NCBI GenBank assembly: GCA_003013855.2 | Contig: ML058433.1 | Location: 2,665,966 to 2,729,965, forward strand | DNA: 64,000 nucleotides | Source: Liriodendron chinense | Lineage: Eukaryota > Streptophyta > Magnoliopsida > Magnoliales > Magnoliaceae | Direction of reading: 5' to 3' | Shown here: piece after piece, positions 1 to 11,113 of the stretch | Numbering within the stretch: position 1 is the first letter of the stretch | Layout: each line of letters begins with the position of its first letter | The notes under the pieces: model-generated | What the model saw: only the letters and a program-made list of their open reading frames with translations | Database searches by the model: none | Told to the model about the DNA's origin: nothing | Position numbers and translations under genes: made by a program

Positions 1-847
1 AAGATAAGAAAATTTTAAAAACATATCAATCATCCATTTTCTCATGAATATGCTAAAAACACAATTTAACCATGACATTAATGTAGTATCAATTGTATGT
101 ATAAATTATAATGTATGATGTATAACATATCTATGTATAAATGTATTATTGTGTTGTAATCATTTAAAAAGTAACCTTAAAAAAGATTTGCGAAGAGTCA
201 TTAAAATTTTTGTTTTGTACCTTTCTTGAGTGTAGAATCATGTTAGAAAAAATGACATTTGATTCCATTGTGAATCAAAAGATATCTTGATTTCTTTATT
301 TTGGGTTTTTAATATCAAAATCCCCAAAAGAAAAAATAGGATATTTTTAATGGTAGAGAGCTATCAAATCATATAGACCTATTTGCATGAATACACATTA
401 AAAAGATGATATGATCACATCGTTATGTCTGTAAAGTCTAAGTAAAACCTTGAATTATCAATCCACTCATAAATCGACATAACTGTCGTGAATCTTTTAC
501 CGGTCTTTGCTGTTTTAGCCTAATTTTGATATATTAGAATTTATGAATGGTTTAGATTTAAAGAAAACCCCACCGTTCAAAAGAAGAACTTTTTATTGAA
601 GGTAAAAAATTCACTATTTGTACTTGGAATGGAAATTGAAATCTTTATTATTAGGAATTTGATTTTTTAGTATTTTTTATTGAATCCAAATGGCCCCGTA
701 CTTATTTACATAAATAACTTAAAGTAAATGGAAACATAAATTAAAATATGGCATTTACTTAAATGTTTTTATGTAAATAAGGTACATAGTGCAGGTGTGC
801 AGTGCAAGCAGGAATAGAGGTGAGGAATACAGTGCAAGTGTGCAATG
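1..847. other. AT-rich intergenic DNA
   Basis: I see no gene here. The stretch is AT-rich with no frame that resembles a known protein. Positions 780-850 hold short imperfect repeats of a GTGCAGTGCAAG-type motif just before the palindromic element. Confidence 0.6.
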
Positions 848-1043
848 CAGGCAGAATTACAAAACTATCTTACAATTCATACGATTCGATACGATTATCG
901 TACGATTCGATATGATTCATACGATTATTTAACATTTGCGATTTGGGTGTACGATTCATATCGTACACCCAAACGATACGATATGAATCGTATATGAATC
1001 ATACGATTCATATCGTAAATCGTACGATTTTGATAACACTGCC
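848..1043. repeat. palindromic MITE-like element
   Basis: About 200 bp rich in variants of ATACGATTCG and its complement, so the whole stretch can fold on itself. The centre is a perfect hairpin at 945-970: 11-bp arms (GGGTGTACGAT and complement) around a 4-base loop. The ends resemble imperfect inverted repeats of a GGCAG..TTA.CAAAA type. It lies directly upstream of the integrase remnant, which suggests that it inserted into that element or that the element broke there. I could not settle a target-site duplication, so the superfamily is open. Confidence 0.5.
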
Positions 1044-1671
1044 AGTAATCAATATTATAAGTTCTCTGCAGATTCACATCGTAGGTTTAACGAATTTCAA
1101 GTGGGCGATTATGTCATGGTCCACATTAGGCCCGAATGATTCCCACAGGGAAACGTATGGACATTACATGCTCGGAGTGCAGGTCCATATAAAGTTTTGA
1201 CAAGGGTGGGCGTGGGCCCTAATGCTTATGTGTTGGATCTTCCATCTGACATGGGCATTAGTGCCACATTCAACGTGGAGGACCTTGTGCCTTGTGCCGG
1301 ACCTACATCTTTATACGTGGAGGACCTTGTGCCTTGTGCCGGACCTACATCTTTATCATCTAGCCCTCCTGCAGACCTTTCTCCTACCCTAGATGATGAT
1401 GTTCTTGATCCTGACACTAACCTATGACCTTTGCCAAACCTGACTTATCACCCATTGCCTTCTCTTCCATCTTTACCTAGACGAAAATAAGAGATTGAGG
1501 ATGTTCTGGACCACCAAGCGGTTTCCACCCACCATTGAAGATATCAGAAATACCTCGTGAAGCGGAAGAACAGGTCGGCTTCAGACAGTACTTGGATCAC
1601 CGATGCAAAGTTTCGGCGCATAGACCCCGATCTCCTCGAGCGCTACCATAGTTTTATTTCGCCAATAGCGA
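1044..1671 (+). pseudogene. chromovirus Ty3/gypsy integrase C-terminus and chromodomain, relic
   Basis: Frame reading from about 1050 shows FQVGDYVMVHIRPE, then LHARSAGPYKVL and GPNAYVLDLPSDMGI. This is the C-terminal DNA-binding module of a chromovirus integrase, ending in the usual FNVEDL motif. After a proline/aspartate-rich linker, 1490-1660 reads EIEDVLDHQAVST, YQKYLVK, STWITDAKF and DLLERYHSF, which is a chromodomain of the Tekay/Del type. Stop codons occur in the integrase part (after HIRPE) and inside the chromodomain. No protease, reverse transcriptase or integrase core lies upstream, so only the 3' end of pol is left. In living relatives the chromodomain directs integration to chromatin. 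Confidence 0.8.
1273..1356 (+). repeat. two tandem 42-bp units in the integrase tail
   Basis: A 42-bp unit is present twice head to tail (1273-1314 and 1315-1356) and duplicates the VEDLVPCAGPTSL segment in frame. The copies look identical, so the duplication is younger than much of the surrounding decay. Confidence 0.85.
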
Positions 1672-2480
1672 ATTCTTCTCAGCCGGAGAGAGTTGATGGA
1701 GACATCAGAGGATTCACATGAGTTTCCAAAGACGGAGACGACCATCATCTTCCTCGAAACTTTCCCTTTGGATGGATGGAGACTTCCAGGTGGGGCCCAT
1801 TGGGCCGATTTGAAGACACCACATGCATTGGGCGTGCATCAGGAAGACCCCACACTGGGATGATGCATGTGGGTTTCTTGTTAGGAGTTTTTAGCCATAT
1901 GTTTCAGTTTTTGAGTCATCTGACCGTTAGATCGTGTTAGTCGGGCCATCGGGCCACTAAATCATCCGGATTCGGGCCCCTTGGACCCTAGCTTTTCTTT
2001 GCTTATGTTTTTAGTTATTTTTAGGTGTTATTGGACAGTTTAGATCATTTTCTTTGTGTTTGGAACATTGATTTTGAGTTTAGCCCACTTTACTTAAGTG
2101 AAGGGCATAGTCGTAATTTTGAACAAAATTTAATATAAAAGCATTAGGGGGGACATCCAGCCCTAATGCCCATTGTGTTAAAGAAAAAAAAAATGAGAAA
2201 GAAGCAAGCTTCTTCTTAGAGAGGGTTCCTTCTCTATTTTTCCTTCAGAGTTTGTGTGGAAACCCTCTCTTCCAATCAAAGTGTGGAAGGGTATATCAAA
2301 GCTTGGTGGTGAGTTCCTCCAGATCTTCTACACATTCTTCCTTCAAGGTATCCATCTTTCCTTCCTCTTCCTTCATCCACGACTCCTCTAAACCAAAGCC
2401 CTCTCATCCCACATTCTGTTTCTGATTTTTTTCACCCCATCAACCCTAAATCATTAATTCCCTAAATCTGAATTTAATTG
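1672..2480 (+). repeat. probable 3' LTR remnant of the chromovirus
   Basis: This stretch follows the chromodomain directly and looks like an LTR. It has a TATA-like ATATAAAAG near 2140-2150, then a leader-like stretch (GAAAGAAGCAAGC, TCTCTCTTCC). I could not find exact TG...CA ends or a matching 5' LTR, so both borders are approximate. Confidence 0.4.
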
Positions 2481-3716
2481 GTACTCTTCTTTCCTTATGT
2501 GGATGTGGTATATTACCTATGCTAGATTGAAAGTCCTTACTTCCAAAGGGTCATTTTTGTGATTTCTTTATAACTTTATGCACCACACATGCGATTAGCC
2601 TAGGCCACTTCATAATTGAATCTGAATTTTTTTTTATCTTGCATGTGGATGTGCTTGAGTTTGCGTGATGATTATTTGAATTAATGTGGAACTTGATCTC
2701 ACCTCATTCATCCTAGGCTATGTCACGCACGTCCTACATCAGCTTGCACCAAGCTTGGGCTGTATTTATGTACAGTCATAACTTGCTGGTGTATTTGATG
2801 AGTAATCATACAGAAAATCATGAAGTGTGTCAACTGAGGATCACCCGATTTACCATGATTTCCATCTCATTGGAGAGCATGTGCTGACAGAAATTGGACC
2901 TTACGTAGATGCTTACATCTATAGATTTGAGCACAGGAAAGCAAGCAACAGAATAACACACTGAGAAAAACTTTTGGATGAAGGCCAAGGAAATAGCTGA
3001 CACAACTTTAAAGCGCTCCAACTAGTAGATGGATATTCAAAAGCAACAATGGGTTACAATGGGTTCTTATCAAAGGATAAAATCAGCATATGAGGTACCA
3101 TATCATCCATGATTGATAACATACATTCTGAATACTTGTCTCCCTCAAATATGAGATTTTAATAGGTGAATTGGACAGCTATTGGTGTAAATCGTCCGTA
3201 TCATTGGGCAACAATACCGATACATATCGGGCAATACATGTCTGTTTTGAATGTTACTTTAAACCTTCTTATAGTATGCAATGGATCAAGTGAAACTAGC
3301 GATAAAAAATAGAAAGTGGTAGAGGATATAAGAAATACTAAAGGATTATAGGTAAGAGGTGGAATAAGCAACTTCATCGTATTCATGTCGCAAGCAATTA
3401 TTATGTTCTTTCTTACAAATTTTGCCAATATAGTACCAACTTTACCCATCCCGAAGTGATCCAAGGATTAAAGAATAACACCTTCTTGATCTAATTTTAG
3501 TAGTACATAAGCAATCGAATAGTGGGTTAAATCATTCTTTGCCTCTCTCATATCCTTCCTTTTCAAGTAATCGCCACATAAATCGATCTGTCCCTACAAA
3601 ATTTACCACCATCTAATCAGTTCTACCATTGGGTGGTGACCACCAACCTCTATTTTTTTTTCTTTTCTTTTTTAAATAAAACACTCTCTCTTTTGAAACA
3701 AAAGAAATTTAATTCA
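2481..3716. other. intergenic DNA, no gene seen
   Basis: No coding frame is recognisable. At 3195-3240 there is a short stretch of ATACCGATACATATCGG type that resembles the ends of the hAT family found elsewhere in the window; it may be an old fragment. Confidence 0.5.
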
Positions 3717-3724
3717 GTTTACCC

Positions 3725-4865
3725 CAATGCTTTCAATGTCAATACTATTAGCCAATACATCCCACGATATATCTTGTATCCCACCTGTGTGATACGAATT
3801 ACACAGGTAGTGCCGATATATCTCACATGTTCGATCCAGTGAGCATTTTCGATTTTTTATCCTTTTTTATTGTAAATCATGTTAAATCAGTGTCAAATGG
3901 TTACAAATCCATGATTCTTCATGTTTTGCATGAAAATCATTGATTTGGAGGTTCAAGTTCGAGGGAGGAGATGGGCTAAGTTGCAGAAAATTGGAAAAAA
4001 ATGAAATTTCACAATTGAAATCGCAAATCAGTTGCAATCTTTGTGTTCAAACACAAAATCAAACATGCATGTAACCTGATTTAGTGATTCTTGGTAATTT
4101 AGAATTTTTTTTGAAAAACAAAATTATTTTAATTAAAAATGTTAAGAATTTTTTTTTCGAAATTCCACTCCTATTGGCAGTCAATTGACCCCTATTTCAT
4201 AGTATTCAGGAGTGTTTGATGGAATCATAATCACATGCACTCTAATTTTGGGATTTTGGGAAAGATGGGCTGATTTGCGGAAAATAGAGGAAAATTCAAA
4301 ATTTCCCCAAATTTTCTCAAATCAGAGAGGATGACTACCAGCGTTATGTTAAAGAGTATTTCATTCTTCACTAGTATCGTTCTACAATGACCTATTGTCA
4401 GTTTGTGAAGCAGCAATACTATGCCCAGCCCTGTCGAGATGGAGACGATGATTTTGAGCCACCATGAGCTCATGTGGGTTTGAGCCACTGCCACACACAT
4501 TATTCATAGGTATATTTCTAGTTTTCTAGTTCTTCTTTTGCTTTTGAATGTATTGCTTGTGTTCCCATACATAGTCTTCTAACAATTATAAATTATATGA
4601 ATATACTTGCATCAGTTCAGTCAGATAGCGCATAGAATAGGATCCCATATAAGGACTATTATGTGCACTTGTTTTTTGTGATGTTTTGATTTCTTGGAGT
4701 GTATTGATTTCTTTTTTAACAATCCCTGAAGTTTTATTGAAAAAATTGCAAATTTCCCAATGGTTCCCCATGTTTCCCAACAACAGTGATACGTTACACA
4801 ATACAATCGATATATCCCATGTGATGGGTGTGATACATTACGCGATAACAATACAGAAAACATTG
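3725..4865. mobile_element. non-autonomous hAT element, copy 1
   Basis: 1,141 bp bounded by terminal inverted repeats CAATGCTTTC and GAAAACATTG, and flanked by a perfect 8-bp target-site duplication GTTTACCC (3717-3724 and 4866-4873). An 8-bp duplication and CA..TG ends fit the hAT superfamily. Subterminal regions are full of TATATCC/GATACG motifs. No transposase frame is present, so it would depend on a transposase made elsewhere. Related copies lie at 26861-27840, 51446-54894 and 62909 to the window end. Confidence 0.85.
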
Positions 4866-4873
4866 GTTTACCC

Positions 4874-5819
4874 ACAATTTTTTCTTTTTTTTTTCGTTTT
4901 TTCCTATATTTAGAAATATGGAGTTTTGAATGTTGAATCAATTATACAAGTTTCTGTCAGGAGTTAAAAACAGAATTTTGCTAACTACAGACGCAAACTA
5001 CAGACGCAAATATACCAGATAACCCAAATTCTTTTCGTCATATGTTAATCAGTCGTCTGAATTTTGTGTGATTCCATGGGTTTAATAGTTTATTAACTAA
5101 TTTCCATGGATTTGGGTTTATTGGCTAATTAATAGCCTATAATGCTCTAAAATTTAGTTTTACTTCTATTTCAATATATTATGAGTTTTCATGACAGATC
5201 CCTAGATCATGACAAGTAACTTTTTACATATCAGTTATATGATTCATCTTAGTATCACTGATGACCATGGTCTATTGTGCAGACTCGTACAGTTACACCT
5301 AGAACTGTATCCCGGTACATGTATCTCTTGAGTTCCCTTCCTACTCAAATAAACATGATTCATGTGTTTTAACTGATTTATAAATTATTAAATACCTCTA
5401 TAGTCTACTACTAAAGTAAGTAAAGCCACTGAAAAAATTAAAACTCAGAATTCAACACCAGACACAGATACGATGCTCATACCACAGGGGGGACAGTTAC
5501 ATGTATAAAAATATACTAAAATAAATAAATAAATATATATATATATATATATATATATCAAACATGTACGTTTGATTGCTTCTAGGTTGTCACATACCTA
5601 TTAGACTTTTTTACTCAAAAAGAATTTAGGATGATACAGCCAATACAGGCAAAGATATGGCTGATATGCACTGATCGGTAGCATTTTTTAAGCTGGCTAA
5701 TACTAATTGGGGCACGGATGCAGATATTAGAATGTTGGTCACATGCAATGTGTGGGCAGATAGATCTCTTCTTAACTTTCTTTCTTTTTTTTCTAATGTA
5801 TCAACCTTTCATGTATTTA
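4874..5819. other. intergenic DNA with an (AT)n microsatellite
   Basis: No gene is visible. An (AT)13 microsatellite lies at 5533-5558. The piece around 5640-5740 precedes the LINE and may include its degraded 5' side, but I cannot read protein there. Confidence 0.5.
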
Positions 5820-8175
5820 TTGTAAATAATGAAGATTTTGAACAATATAGATATGAATCATATGACAAAAAGACTGCTAAGAAAGTAGTGAGGCTAAACA
5901 GAAGGCTTATGTTGATCTTTACAATAGATTGGGGACGAGAAGCTGAGCAAGAAGTCTTCAAATTGAAAAAATGAGAGAGGAAGGATAGGGACCTAGATCA
6001 TGTTAGATGCATTAAAAGTGAAAACCAGCGGATACCAATAAAGGACAATAAGATCAATAAATGGTGGAGAAGTTATTTTCAAACTTGTTAAATGATAACC
6101 CTTCTGAAAGCATAGGGATAAGACAAACCATAAACTCAGATGACGTTGGGCACCAGAGATACTTTCGTAGGATTAGGATATCTTAAGTGAAAGAGGCTTT
6201 GAGAAAGATAAAAAAAAAAAAACAGGAAAGGCCCTTGGACCATATGGTATAACAATAGAGGTTTGGAGCTGTATGGGAGATACTATGTTATTTTGGTTGA
6301 CAAAGTTGTTCAACAAGATTGTAAGATTGAAGAAAATGCCAGATGAATGAAGGAAAAGTATCATGGTTCCTATTTATAAGAACAAAGGAGACATACAGAG
6401 CTGCAATAACTATCATGGGATTAAGTTTGTTAATCATACTATGAAACTTTGGAAGAAAGTGACTTGGCAAATATATCAGAAAATTAGTTAGGTTTCATGC
6501 CTAGGAGGTTTATGACAGAAGCTATTTTCCTACTTAGGCAATTAATGGAGAAATATAGGGAGAGGAGAAAGGATCTGGTCTTTATTGACTTGGAGAAGCA
6601 TATGATAGTTAATTTGATGGGTGTTGGCAAAGAAAGAAGTCTCAAGCGGATATAGTGACATGATTAAGGATTTATATATATATATAGCGGTAAGCCGGTA
6701 ACAAATGTAAGGACCACTAGTGGACAGATAAGAGAGTTCCGAATTACTGTAGGCTTACACCAAGGGTCGCCATTGACTTTGTACCTTCTCACATTGATTA
6801 TGGACAAGTTAACAAAGCATTTGCATGAAGAGATCCTGTGGTATATGTTGTTTGCAGATAACATAGTTTTGATTGACAAGATGATGGAGGGCATAAATAC
6901 AAAGCTAGATTTATGGATGGATACTTTGGAATCCAAAGAATTTAAATTTAGTCCGACTAAAACAGAGTATATGGAGTGCAATTTTAGTAGCAATAGGAGT
7001 GAAAACAAGAATTAGTTAAGATTGTTGACCTAGAAGTTTCCCAGAATGACCGCTTTTGATACCTTGGATCAAAAATTCATGAAAGTGGAGAGATTGAGAA
7101 GGATGTTGCCATAGAATTAAAGATGGGTGGAAAAAATGAAGATGTGCCTCGTAAGTTTTATATGATTGTTGTGTGCCCCTCAAACTGAAAGGAAAACTTT
7201 ATATGATAGCTATAAGAGCAGCTATGCATTATGGGATAGAATGTTAGATAGTTAAGACATGTTTGGTTAGAAATAAATACCAGAAGATGGTAGCAAAAGC
7301 ATAATGATGGTTTTTTCTCACTGTTTGGAAGAGTGCTAGAATTCCACCTCGAAAACTGTGCAAAACTCAAACCTCTTTCCAAGCCAAAACTCTGTGGGCC
7401 CCACCATAATGTATGTGTTATATCCATACCATCCATTCATTTTTTTCTTATAACAATTAGGGCATGAGCCCAAAAATGAGGCAAATCCAAACCTCAAATG
7501 GATCACACCACACAAAACAGTGAGTTCAACGGTGGCGTCATTATTGCCACTGCTTCCTATGGTATGGTCCACTTGAGCTTTGGATCTGCCCCATTTTTGG
7601 GTTCATTCCCTAAAATGATCTGGCAAAACAAATGGATGGCGTGGATAAAACACATACATCATGGTAGGGCCCATAAAGTTTTGCCATGTAGACACGACAC
7701 CGATGACACAATTCAAGACTCCTTTTAGACACCATACCAACCTAGGAAATACCCAAAGTATGTAATTATTACTTATTTAAATTTGACTATATGTAATCTC
7801 GACCAATCCAACAGGCCCTTAAGGAACAACATTTTCATGGGATGTGTAGCAGAAATGAGGATGTTGAGATGGATGAGTGGAAACATGAGGAAGGATAGCA
7901 TTTGAAACGAATGATTGTGAGGGAAATTTGGTCATGTGCACTGGAGACCAAGAACTGCGCCGATTATGAGTGCGTAGGTACAAATCGAAGGCCCTAAAAG
8001 GGCGAAGGCAAGGCCTAAAAGGGCGTAGATAGAGGTAGTAAGAAAAGACTTGATGATATGTGGTCTAACTGAAGGTTTGGGCCGTTTGGCCCTTGATAGG
8101 GTGGAATGGCGAGACAAGATTCATGGAGCCTTTCCAATTGATTGGGAAAAGTTTTAGACGATGATGATGATGCTT
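5820..8175 (+). pseudogene. RTE-type LINE, reverse transcriptase relic, 5' truncated
   Basis: Broken frames read as a plant RTE-like non-LTR reverse transcriptase of the kind often mislabelled 'craniofacial development protein 2'. In order: SYDKKTAKK (about 5855), GPDGITIEVW and PIYKNKGDIQ (6230-6400), the block before the catalytic loop (6740-6800), LFADNIVL in place of the usual ADD box (near 6850), then ESKEFKFSPTKTEYMECNF (6930-6990). Beyond an insert the C-terminal part resumes at about 7845 (VAEMRMLRWM) and runs to 8155 (LALDRVEWRDKIHG). It ends in GATGATGATGATG, the short microsatellite tail typical of RTE elements rather than poly(A). There are many stops and frameshifts. The endonuclease domain is absent. 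Confidence 0.8.
7296..7840. mobile_element. fold-back element inserted in the LINE
   Basis: This insert divides the LINE between the motifs KYQKMVA and VAEMRM. Its flanks GATGGTAGCA (7286-7295) and GATGTGTAGCA (7841-7851) look like a degraded 9-10-bp target-site duplication. The interior is one unit of the abundant fold-back family: GTGGGCCCCACCATAATGTATG near 7388-7410 and its inverted partner ACATACATCATGGTAGGGCC near 7650. No protein is encoded. Confidence 0.6.
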
Positions 8176-9052
8176 TTATGCATCAACCTTTTATTAGTTT
8201 TGTTATTTATAAGGAATTTTACAAAATATTACCTCACTAATATGGTATTTACATCCTGATACCTTTTTAAATTATGTTTTCATTAAGATGCCTCATTAAT
8301 CAAGTTATTATCAAAGGGGTACCTTCCATTAGTTTTTCTTAACTTCCGTCATCATTTTTTCTCAAATGATAGAAATGCCCACCTATTAATGAGGATGTGT
8401 AAGAAAATTAAAAAGGTTGCTAGGTCTAATTATCATTAATGAGGTGTGATCATTAAAAAATTCTAAAAGAAGAAAAAAATCCTACAGTTTTTCTTGACAC
8501 ATATTGTATAGGGACATGGCTACTTGTTGGTGCTATGTGGGTCCCATCATGGTGTATATGTTTTATCCACACCGTCCATCCATTTTTCAAGATCATTTTA
8601 TGACATGAGCCCAAAACTAAGGCAGATACAAATCTCAAGTGGACCACAACATAGGAAACAGGGGTGATTAAATGCCCACCATTAAAAACTAACTAGGGCC
8701 CACCATAATGTTTGTATTCCATCCAACTTGTTGATTAGGTCACACAGACCTAGATGAAGGGAAAACACAAGTATAGCTTCATCCAAAACTTTTGTGGCCC
8801 CCTAAGAAGTTTTTAATGGTGGGCGTTGAATCACCACTGTTTTTATAGTGTGGTCCACCTGATATTTGGATTTCCTTCATTTTCGACTCATGCCATAAGA
8901 TGATCTAGAAATAGATAGACTGCAAGGATAAAACACATACATCATGGTAGGGCCCACAGAGCATCGTATGCAAAGTGCATCCTAGGTAAAGGCTCCATTG
9001 TCGCTAGAGGTCATAGGTTTTTGGATGACGTACGGCCTCACCCAACACAGCT

Positions 9053-9470
9053 CCTTGATGTATGTATTGCATATCCATGCCGTCCATCCATTTGGCCAGT
9101 TCCTTTTAGGGCATGAACCAAGAAATTAAGCAGACCCAAATATCAAGTGGACCATACCATGCAAAACAGTGCACCATTGAACCCATCATTAAAACCTTCA
9201 GAAGGCCCACCATAATGTTTATTTGCCATCCAACCTGTTGACAAGGACACAAACCTGAACGAAGAGAAAAAAAAACAAATATCATCTTGATCCAAAACTT
9301 TTGTAGCCCACAAGAAGATTTTAATGGTGGACATTCAATCACCACTATGTCATGTGCTGCGGTCCACCTGAGATTTGGATCGGGATCATTTTTAGGCTCA
9401 TTCCCTAAAATGATCTGGCAAATTTGATGGAAGGCATGGATTAAACACATACATCATGGTGGGGCCCTAT
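9053..9470. repeat. fold-back unit inside the MULE
   Basis: The left half contains GATGTATGTATTGCATATCC and AAGTGGACCATACC. The right half holds the approximate reverse complement, ending in AAACACATACATCATGGTGG. The centre carries the family motif TTTTAATGGTGG. The next stretch, 9476-9960, is a mosaic of the same family without clear borders. Confidence 0.65.
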
Positions 9471-10046
9471 CAACCGGTCACATGGAAAATAAACATTACA
9501 ATGGGCCCTAGGAAGTTTTTAATGGTGGATGTTCAATCAATCATGTTTTCTTGTGATGTGTGGGTTTTATCCACGTTGTTCATCCCTTTTTTTTCATATC
9601 ATTTTACGATACGATCCCAAAAATGACGCAAATCCATGCCTCAAGTAGACACCACAGTGGGGATTGAATGCGCACCATTAAAAAATTCTTGGGGGCCACA
9701 GAAATTTTGGATAAGTTAAAATTTGCGGTTACCATTCATCCAGGTCTATCTAACCTCACTAACAAGTTGAATGATCCGTAAACAAAAGAGTGGGCCCTAC
9801 GAAGGTTTCAATGGTGGGCATCATTATCACCGCGTCTTCCTGTGTTAGTCCATTTGCAACTTAGATTTGCCTCAATTTTGGGATCAGCCCCTAAAATGAC
9901 TTGAAAAAATGGATGAATGGCATGGTAAACCCATATATCATAGTGGGCCTCACAGAGACCCTACCTAGACCGATTTCCATCCAGGCGGGGGTGGACACAA
10001 TCTGCTTTGGCATCTGTCGGACAAGGGTTTCTTGTGAAATTCTTAC

Positions 10047-10496
10047 GTTGGGATGCTAGGTGGGGCCCACCGTGATGTTTTGTAGAAATCCACCCCGACC
10101 ATCTGTTTTGTGAGTTCATTTTAGGACATGCAACAAAAAACGAGGATCCAAAACTCAAGTGGGCCACACGAGAGGGAAAATTGGAGAAAGAAATGTATAT
10201 GGTTGCAACCTTCTTGGGCCCCACCTTGATGTTTATATGCTATCCAAACTGTTTATAAGGCTCATTGCCACGGGGATGAAGTGAAAATACAGAACAGTTA
10301 GCCTAATACAAAACTTTTGTGGCCATACGAATGTTTCAATGGTGGTCATTGAATCCCCACTGTTACCTCTCGTGTGGGCCACTTGAGTTTTAGATACTCT
10401 TCATTATTTGTTGTGTCCTAAAATGAGCTAACAAAACGTATGGATGGGATAGATTTCTCCCAAACATCACTGTGGGCCCCACCTAGCATCCCAGCG
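10047..10496. repeat. fold-back unit, second subfamily
   Basis: The inverted ends are GGGATGCTAGGTGGGGCCCA on the left and TGGGCCCCACCTAGCATCCC on the right, so the terminal match is perfect over 20 bp. A related subfamily appears at 53250-54330. It has no coding capacity. Confidence 0.7.
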
Positions 10497-10684
10497 CACA
10501 TCCTGCGAAAGCTGAAATCCGCATCCACATCCGTGTTGGGTGAGGACAAGGCATATTTAATCTGGAAATCTCTTACCTCCAGCAAGCCTTTACTTGGGAT
10601 ACCATTTGCATATGGTGGCCTCACCATGATGTGTATGTTTTATCCACGCTGTCCATCCAATTTTCTAGATCATCGTATAAGGCA

Positions 10685-10790
10685 AGGGCTCCAACCCGCC
10701 GGTTTAGCTCGCTCCACCTTGTCCTGCTTACAAAGACGACAAGTTCTCACATACCCTTCTATTCCTCCATCTTTGGCCAGTAGTAACCTC
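10685..10790 (-). pseudogene. captured Ty3/gypsy integrase zinc-finger fragment
   Basis: On the minus strand the frame reads EGYVRTCRLCKQDKVERAKP, matching the second half of the HHCC zinc-binding region of plant gypsy integrases (the Y-V-x-T-C-x-x-C-x-x-x-K pattern). Both cysteines are spaced C-x2-C as expected. The stretch is too short to place in a lineage, and the flanks inside the MULE do not continue the integrase, so it is an isolated fragment. Confidence 0.55.
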
Positions 10791-10830
10791 GTGCTATAAG
10801 GGCCAGTGTCCTCCGTGGGTGACCAGCCGC

Positions 10831-10866
10831 ATGAGTTGGGCGCTTTAACCATTCAGCCATGGATGC
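10831..10866 (-). pseudogene. trnI-CAU: 5' half of chloroplast trnI-CAU
   Basis: The minus strand reads GCATCCATGGCTGAATGGTT then AAAGCGCCCAACTCAT, the acceptor-side strand, D-arm and start of the anticodon arm of plastid tRNA-Ile(CAU). The match stops near 10830, inside the anticodon stem, so the tRNA lacks its anticodon and 3' half and cannot function. In plastid inverted repeats trnI-CAU and ycf2 are divergent neighbours separated by a short spacer. The same arrangement and spacer are seen here (10867-10934). Confidence 0.8.
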
Positions 10867-10934
10867 TTAACAGGGATCATCGTACATCGTGAATAACCAA
10901 ATTCCAATTGAAATGAAATCTTTAGGAGGAATCA

Positions 10935-11113
10935 ATGAAACGACATCAATTCAAATCCTGGATCTTCGAATTGAGAGAGATCAAGAATTCTCACTATTTC
11001 TTAGATTCATGGACCAAATTCGATTCAGTGGGATCTTTCACTCACATTTTTTTCCACCAAGAACGTTTTATGAAACTCTTTGACCCCCGAATTTGGAGTA
11101 TCCTACTTTCACG
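10935..11113 (+). pseudogene. ycf2: 5' end of chloroplast ycf2, nuclear copy
   Basis: The frame opens with MKRHQFKSWIFELREIKNSH and continues with HIFFHQERFMKLFDPRIW and SILLSRDS, which I recognise as the N-terminus of plastid Ycf2. Ycf2 is a protein of roughly 2,000 residues or more, so only about 60 of its residues remain. The plastid match ends near CTACTTTCACG (11113); after it the sequence is unrelated. A few substitutions against the usual plastid sequence suggest an old transfer. It lies inside the Mutator-like element, so it has been carried along as cargo or fell into it. Confidence 0.85.

Noticed and set aside
10831..10866. Functional tRNA gene
   Set aside because: Only the 5' half of plastid trnI-CAU is present; the anticodon and 3' half are missing.
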